In this document: one piece after another, positions 58,816 through 64,000 of the stretch
Numbering within the stretch: the first letter of the stretch is position 1
Layout of the letters: every line of letters begins with the position of its first letter
Notes under the pieces: model-generated
Told to the model about the DNA's origin: nothing
Database searches by the model: none
The model's input: only the letters and a program-made list of their open reading frames with translations
From: Lamellibrachia satsuma
Lineage: Eukaryota > Annelida > Polychaeta > Sabellida > Siboglinidae
Assembly (NCBI GenBank): GCA_033239005.1
Contig: BSQZ01000062.1
Location: 1,044,501 to 1,108,500, forward strand
DNA: 64,000 nucleotides
Direction: 5' to 3'
Made by a program: the position numbers and the translations under genes

Positions 58816-59138
58816 GTGAAATGTCCCCCCAAAATTGCAAGGAAAGCTCTAAGGCATGATCACGTAGTGTCTGAGGACAGTCACACCGTGTGCATGGTCT
58901 ATTATAGGACGCAACGAATTCATTATGATTTTTTCAAGACAATGGGTTTTTGCAAAAAACATTTTTTTTTAAGTATTGCTATTTGGTTTATATTTGCTAT
59001 TCGCAATCTACTGTAGTTTACACTAATTTACAAAGATCCCTCTCATAAGGCCCATATCACACAAAAAACAATCCCCTCACTATGCAGCAAATAAGGCGTT
59101 TCTATGGTAATTTCCGTTCACGAGAGACCATGTTGCGG

Positions 59139-59141
59139 TCG

Positions 59142-59196
<55 letters not shown>

Positions 59197-59197
59197 A
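59139..59197. repeat. (GTGC)n microsatellite
   Basis: About 14 copies of GTGC/TGCG. The Arg-Ala-Cys-Val frame is an artefact. Confidence 0.97.
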
Positions 59198-59974
59198 TGC
59201 CGTAGAAATATAGGGATACCTAGAAGTCCTGCCACCTGGTGTCTTTTTTTGGAAACTGGGCACCCCCTTTTCTGTCTGTCGTCATGCCATCAAACATCTC
59301 CCACTGTCTTCGCAGATAAAATGTAAATTTAAAATAAATCACAACCAACGAGTTAACGAGGTGTCAAATCACTTTATCATACATAATGCAAATATAAAAA
59401 TAGATAATATGACCGTACCCTGAAACATGCACATGGCGAGAGGCTGGCCAGCGAGATAATCACGTAACTGTGATAACCCTCTGCTAAAAACGCCAACGCA
59501 GATGATACTTCAGAACGAATGCCTACGTAAATCAACCACGAACTAATGGTTGGGACGACCGAACTAATGGTTGGCACGAACGAACTAATGGTTTGCTTCA
59601 AAACGACATACAAAACCAGACCGAGTGTTCGTGATTCACCTTTGATAACGACACGATCCAAAGCAGGGACGGTGGGTGGTGAAATACATCACGCTGCTGG
59701 AACAGCTGGCAAGGCACATATTAAAATCAGAACCAACGTAGTGAAACTCGAGCACCAACATCACCGCGATATCCTCTCCTTACCTTCAAGGTCTGCTGCG
59801 TCAACATCACGCACTGGTTGCGGCAGTGACGATCACACCGGCGGCAGCATAACGGTTTGCAACCAGCAAACCTTAATACATGAACGAAAACAGAGTAAAG
59901 TTCAACATTATAGTTAAAGTTCATCATCATCATCACTCAGACATCAAATGACGTGTTGACAGTGTTGTGCGGTG

Positions 59975-60390
59975 TCTAGTGACGTCACGGCTGATGCTTT
60001 GCACATGAAAAGAGAGAGAGAACACGCATAACTAAATTGATCGGAGCAAAACATCAAGATACTGCGACCTTTACCTAAATTAATAGGTCCTAGTTAAAAA
60101 GATAGAATCAGTAACTGCTGCACATGTCTCGACAGCAGCAACTACAAACATGTTGACTGATATTGTTTCGTGTGCTGTCTGCTAACGCCTGCTTCACATG
60201 TATAGATTGCGACGTGAATTCGGCAATAACGTAACCTGTGACCCTGAGTAGGGGCCCTTTTCGGGTACTGCAAGCTGGGTCAGTTGTGCTCGGGTCTGGC
60301 TAAGGGCAGGGTAGACCACACTCTGAACTGCATACCTTTATGCAGCCTGCTACTCTATCACCTGAAAAGCAAGCATAAATTAAGAATTAT
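59975..60390 (+). repeat. GC-rich duplicated segment, copy 1
   Basis: Shares with copy 2 (60.70-60.99 kb) the upstream CACGGCTGATGCTTTGCACA and the blocks GCGACGTGAA, CGGGTACTG, GGCTAAGGGC and ATACCTTTATGC, in the same order. It is noticeably more GC-rich than its surroundings. No protein or known RNA is recognised. Confidence 0.7.
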
Positions 60391-60425
60391 CAAAATAAAA
60401 GTACAATATGTAACCGCAGCTGCAA

Positions 60426-60690
60426 TTTAACAAGATTTGCCATCCAAGCCAAAGGCCCAGATGGCAAGTGGACAAGGAAGCCATTGGCTTATCGAGAGTC
60501 CAACAATGTTCATCTACTTATAACCCGCCCTCCTGAGATATGTGTCAACCTTGTTTTTAAACATATTCATGCTACCAGCAGTTGCACAATCTGTAGACAA
60601 TTTGTTCCATTTATTTATTGTCCTCTGTGAGAACGAGTGCTTCCTGATGTCCAATCTACATTGATCCTTTACTAATTTACCTCATGTACA
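60426..60690 (-). mobile_element. CR1/L2-like LINE 3' fragment between two duplicated segments
   Basis: TTTAACAAGATTTGCCATCC, CCAGATGGCAAGTGGACAAG and CCATTGGCTTATCGAGAGTC match the LINE 3' end in reverse, followed by decayed coding sequence. Confidence 0.9.
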
Positions 60691-60702
60691 TACCCCTTCT
60701 TC

Positions 60703-60990
60703 CGATGTCCGCTGACTTCACGGCAGATGCTTCGCACATGAAAACAGAAAGCAGATGCAATTTAAACTGAGCAAATAATAACATTAGAATATTAGAACCA
60801 TTACCCCGCGTGTACGGGTTGCGGCGTGAAATGTCAACAACCTGACCCGTCACCCTGGTTAGGTATCATTTCCGGGTACTGGCAGCCGGGCCAGCTGAGC
60901 CCGGGGCTAGCTAAGGGCTGGGACGACAGCACCCTGGGCTGTATACCTTTATGCCCTAAGAACTGAAAGCCAATAAATGCAATTCATGAA
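60703..60990 (+). repeat. GC-rich duplicated segment, copy 2
   Basis: CACGGCAGATGCTTCGCACA, GCGGCGTGAA, CCGGGTACTGGCAGCC, GGGCTAGCTAAGGGC and ATACCTTTATGCC mirror copy 1. It ends near a CAATAAATG. The stem that could form in this copy (GCCGGGC with GCCCGG) is not preserved in copy 1. Confidence 0.7.
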
Positions 60991-60999
60991 AAGAAATAA

Positions 61000-62060
61000 T
61001 AAAGTAGGCTATATATAATTGGAGTTGTCAGCAGATGCTTGACATTATTTGTTTTAAACTGAAATTGTTTTTAGATGTTTCCAAAACTGATGACGAGGCG
61101 CCACATATGTTGCGGACAAGTACTGATTGCATGGATCTGAAATTTTCCTCGACTTCCATTATATTGGTCAGCTGTTGTTATATTAATTTGGTCATGGGAT
61201 CTGCTATTCGTCTGAATGTATCTTTCGGAGATATCTCTATTGGAATCTTTGACACGAAAACGTGGGGTTTTACTGAATGTTCGCAGTCTTGCGTGAAGTA
61301 CTGTTTACATGTGGTAGTTCATGAAATATTGACGATTGGTGAAAAATAGTGACGTACGCAAATCATACCGAATTTGTGTACCGTATATTCATCAGATAAA
61401 TGGTGAAAATTATGTTATTGTTATACAACTGTTTAAATTATTGCACAGAGAAAACATGTAAATACAACAAAAACCACAAATCACCTGTAAATGTCCTGAT
61501 TGCCTCTTGTGAAAATACGCCAACGATGGTGTGATGTAGGCACTTGAATACGGTGACGTCATATCGACGATCGGCTATCATTCATAGTCATACTTAATGA
61601 ATACTAATAATACAAACAACATAAAAGTAACAGGGCACTAATCAATACCTCTTTGTGACACCAGTCAATGTTAACATAACAGCAACAGTTCACTTACATC
61701 TGACGTTCTCCGGTCTATTTAATGAATAATTATTAAGGTGAGCGTGGCATCACGGCAACAACAATCCCTTTGAATTTCGTACATTATTATTAAACCGTCC
61801 GGTGATCATGTGCAATACAGTGTCATTGCTCACTGTCTCGGCTGGGGCGTTCTCGTGTCGTGGACGATCACCAGGGTTCTCCATTCTTCTTCACCGAGAC
61901 GTTGGCAAGCAGCGTTGGCAAGATTTGTAGCCTCGTCCCCGGGCGTTCTCTGCAGGAAACAGACATGCGCACAAACGACATCCACGTCATTTCCGCCAAA
62001 GACGGTTCGCGTGTTAAGTGGTGGGCGATAGTGTTGATGTTTTAAAGTTAAACAAAAGGC
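61000..62060. other. Intergenic, no supported gene
   Basis: Frames at 61035-61349 and 61860-62045 are open but show no family motif. The part from about 61.80 to 62.03 kb is GC- and CpG-richer than its neighbours and could be an exon or regulatory segment. Confidence 0.35.
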
Positions 62061-62269
62061 TTGCTTTTGTGGCTATGCGAAGTGGTGAGTTTATGGTGGT
62101 TTTCTTATAATGTTTTCTAAAAGTGGTATATTCTTGTCAAACCTCAGTTCTTGTGTCGGTTGGCATGTTGACCAGGACGACCAATAAGCGTCTGATATTT
62201 CTAGGAAATCGATGCAGCTGGACTTCCGCTGTGACGCGTGTTTTCGACCGAAATCGAGGGTCTGGCGTG

Positions 62270-62400
62270 TATATACACAGAAGCAACGCAAACTCTCAAT
62301 CAAGCGAGCTGCTAAGTCAGAACGGGATAAGTTTAGTAAACAAAAGCCAAAACATATTGCATAAGTTGAGTTTAGAAGCAAACCGCATGGTCATTTCCTA
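62270..62400 (+). repeat. Dispersed repeat family X, copy 3
   Basis: GAAGCAACGCAAACTCTCAA, GCTAAGTCAGAACGGGATAA and TTTAGTAAACAAAAGCC match copies at 6.6 and 13.6 kb. A 30-bp LINE 3' tip (AGATTTAACAAGATTGCC) follows at 62412. Confidence 0.6.
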
Positions 62401-62439
62401 TTGATTTACCCAGATTTAACAAGATTGCCATCCAAGTAG

Positions 62440-62610
62440 GCACTTCAACAAAATGCGCTGCCTCGGTCGTTCCGCGCGCACGAAAATCCGTTCACGATTT
62501 AACGCTGTTACGATTACCGAAATCTCGTTAACGTTTTGTTTCGCCGCGCGTTTTATCGGCTGCTTCCATTCATTTTCGTCAGCTTTGACGGCACCTTGGC
62601 TTTGAAAGCG
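62440..62610 (+). promoter_or_regulatory. CpG-rich segment ending in a splice donor, candidate first exon
   Basis: CGTTCCGCGCGCACGAAAA and TTCGCCGCGCGTTTTATCGG stand out in an AT-rich window. The stretch ends GAAAGCG followed by GTAAGTTA, a strong donor. This looks like the promoter and 5' non-coding exon of a plus-strand gene that runs off the right edge. Confidence 0.4.
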
Positions 62611-62670
62611 GTAAGTTAACTTTCGTGTCGTGTTTTTCTTTTCGAAATTGGACCAAGATAAAGCTTACAA

Positions 62671-62868
62671 AATGTCAGTTAGACTTCATAGGTATATTTC
62701 AAATGCAAGTAGCACAACTTCATCGAATTCCTCAGAATATTTCAATGTTGTGGTTGACTTCTATAGCCTATGTATATTAGAATCCGCTAGGTGCGCTGCG
62801 GAAAATGTTGACGTAGAAATTGACCCAGAATATGTTACCTCCATCTTAGGCTCCGCCTGTTTTTGATG
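62671..62868 (+). CDS. Small open frame, 65 codons, unrecognised
   Basis: Starts in fair context (AAAATGT). The product is MSVRLHRYISNASS..., with YFNVVVDFYSLCILESARC and an acidic stretch VDVEIDPEYVTSIL, ending ACF. Composition is protein-like and not repetitive, but no family is recognised and no splice sites are needed. It could equally be part of a repeat or a chance frame. Confidence 0.25.
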
Positions 62869-62955
62869 GTCATGCAGATGTCAATCATAACATTATGCAA
62901 ACGAACGTGTGACCTTGACTGATGCATATATCAACCAATGAAAGACTGAAGAAAC

Positions 62956-62998
62956 ATGTCAACTTTTCGCGGGCCTTCTTGGATTGACATTGACCGAG
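62956..62998 (+). CDS. Candidate first coding exon of a gene leaving the window
   Basis: ATG in good context (GAAACATG) gives MSTFRGPSWIDIDR, then the donor GACCGAG followed by GTAAGC in phase 1. A TGA two codons before the ATG in frame fits a true start. No matching acceptor exon is recognised before 64 kb. The protein is not recognised. Confidence 0.35.
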
Positions 62999-62999
62999 G

Positions 63000-64000
63000 T
63001 AAGCTGGTATTAACTTTTGCCTTGTGAATAGTAGTTAAAAATAATGGTAAATAATCATTGAACAACTTTAACATGTCAATAAGTGAAATCGGCAGTATTT
63101 CAGCATTACGATGATGTGCGTATTATGACTGTGGGTTTGTTCGCCCGAGTACAGCATCGTTCGGAAAATTAGCTATGCCTATGCGCGCGCTGTTTAGCGT
63201 TTAAAAGTGCGTTTGCGTTGTTGGTATAGTTTAATCGTTGCGCGGCCGCAGGTTCCTGGGGAGCGGTGCGGGATGGGCGCGCGCCATACAAATCATTAAA
63301 TACTTTGTGCAAACAACCTTTCTATTACTATAGGCTTATTGTGAACAAGTAATTAAAGATCATGCTTCTTCAGCATTTGTAAATTAAGTTAGTTTTTAAT
63401 AGATTTTCAACTGTTATCACTGAAACTGGGAACGCAGGCTCTAACGGCGTTTTCTAGTAATTTAGGTGAAGTCGTTTTCCGCAATTCAAAATCCACGCAA
63501 TCGTTTGTGCGTGGCCTAGGTGCATTTTTAAGTGGGTCTGATGTCGTGATATTTCAGCATTTAAATCCACGCCATCTGCACTTTTACAATTATGTGTTGA
63601 TATTTCTGCATGTATACACTCAATCAAACATTTATTATTTGGGGTGTTCTTCCCTTATATTACGAGTCAAAGATAAATAAATGAGGTAAATGAGAGTTTG
63701 TTAAGCAATTTTTTTTAAGTGTTACATGCGTGCATATTTATTTATGTTTTATTCTTTCTACACATATTTTTATGCACACCACGTGTGTGTATATATATAT
63801 ATATATATATGTGTGTATATATATTTACTTATGGAATACATCAGATTAGTAATCGGAATTATCAACCTGGAGATTATAAAATGTGTGAAATCATAATAGT
63901 AACATGTAGGACTACAAACATATTTAAAGCTATTTTGTGTAAAGTAGTTATTTGAAGTGTAAGGATTGTTATGTTAATTAATAGTATTAGTACTGCATAT
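63000..64000. other. Right edge, intron-like or intergenic
   Basis: Contains a CpG-rich patch at about 63.24-63.29 kb (GCGGCCGC and GGGCGCGCGCC) and an AT/GT microsatellite at about 63.79-63.83 kb. No exon was identified. Confidence 0.4.

Noticed and set aside
60870..60925. A GCCGGGC...GCCCGG stem in the second GC-rich segment, as a structured RNA
   Set aside because: The matching positions in copy 1 do not pair, so there is no sign of conserved structure.
61860..62045. 61-codon frame MDDHQGSPFFF...
   Set aside because: GC-rich and protein-like, but no clear splice partners or family; not strong enough to call.

Overview
This is a window of animal nuclear DNA: AT-rich, intron-dense, with GT-AG spliced genes, many microsatellites and minisatellites, and dense remains of DNA transposons, non-LTR retrotransposons and a tRNA-derived SINE. 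Protein similarity and repeat content suggest a marine invertebrate, most likely a lophotrochozoan such as a mollusc, but the sequence alone does not fix the taxon. The genes below were assembled by eye from splice sites, reading phase and remembered family sequences; no search was run.

Layout. (1) 1.2-9.4 kb, minus: complete UBE2W (N-terminal ubiquitin-conjugating E2), 5 coding exons. (2) 10.0-15.6 kb, plus: complete BPNT2 (Golgi PAP phosphatase), 5 coding exons, head-to-head with UBE2W with 655 bp between start codons. (3) 15.6-19.8 kb: intergenic, with a hAT-type MITE that has a perfect 8-bp target duplication. (4) 19.8-41.6 kb, minus: DLGAP5/HURP (mitotic spindle protein), 19 coding exons, about 1,140 residues, introns loaded with transposon remnants and minisatellites. 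A further 5' non-coding exon is likely near 45.0 kb. (5) 42.9-43.8 kb: an element with long inverted ends enclosing a LINE fragment. (6) 46.9-52.8 kb, plus: complete TYW3 (wybutosine synthesis), 7 coding exons. (7) 54.9-56.7 kb, plus: a small heat shock protein locus with a TATA box, an expanded beta-strand repeat, a frameshift and no usable splice donor. (8) 57-64 kb: no complete gene; a decayed hAT-type (DUF4371-like) transposase, a duplicated GC-rich repeat, and near the right edge a CpG-rich stretch with donor sites that may be the start of a plus-strand gene leaving the window.

The genes do not form a pathway. They are ordinary housekeeping or cell-cycle genes: N-terminal ubiquitination, PAP removal for Golgi sulfation, spindle assembly, tRNA-Phe modification, and proteostasis. 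The unusual content is in how repeats meet gene structure: a splice-site-mimicking minisatellite in DLGAP5, a microsatellite serving as the 3' splice-site tract of UBE2W, a 21-bp unit expanded inside the alpha-crystallin domain, and a minisatellite that seems to have grown from a single unit of a dispersed repeat.
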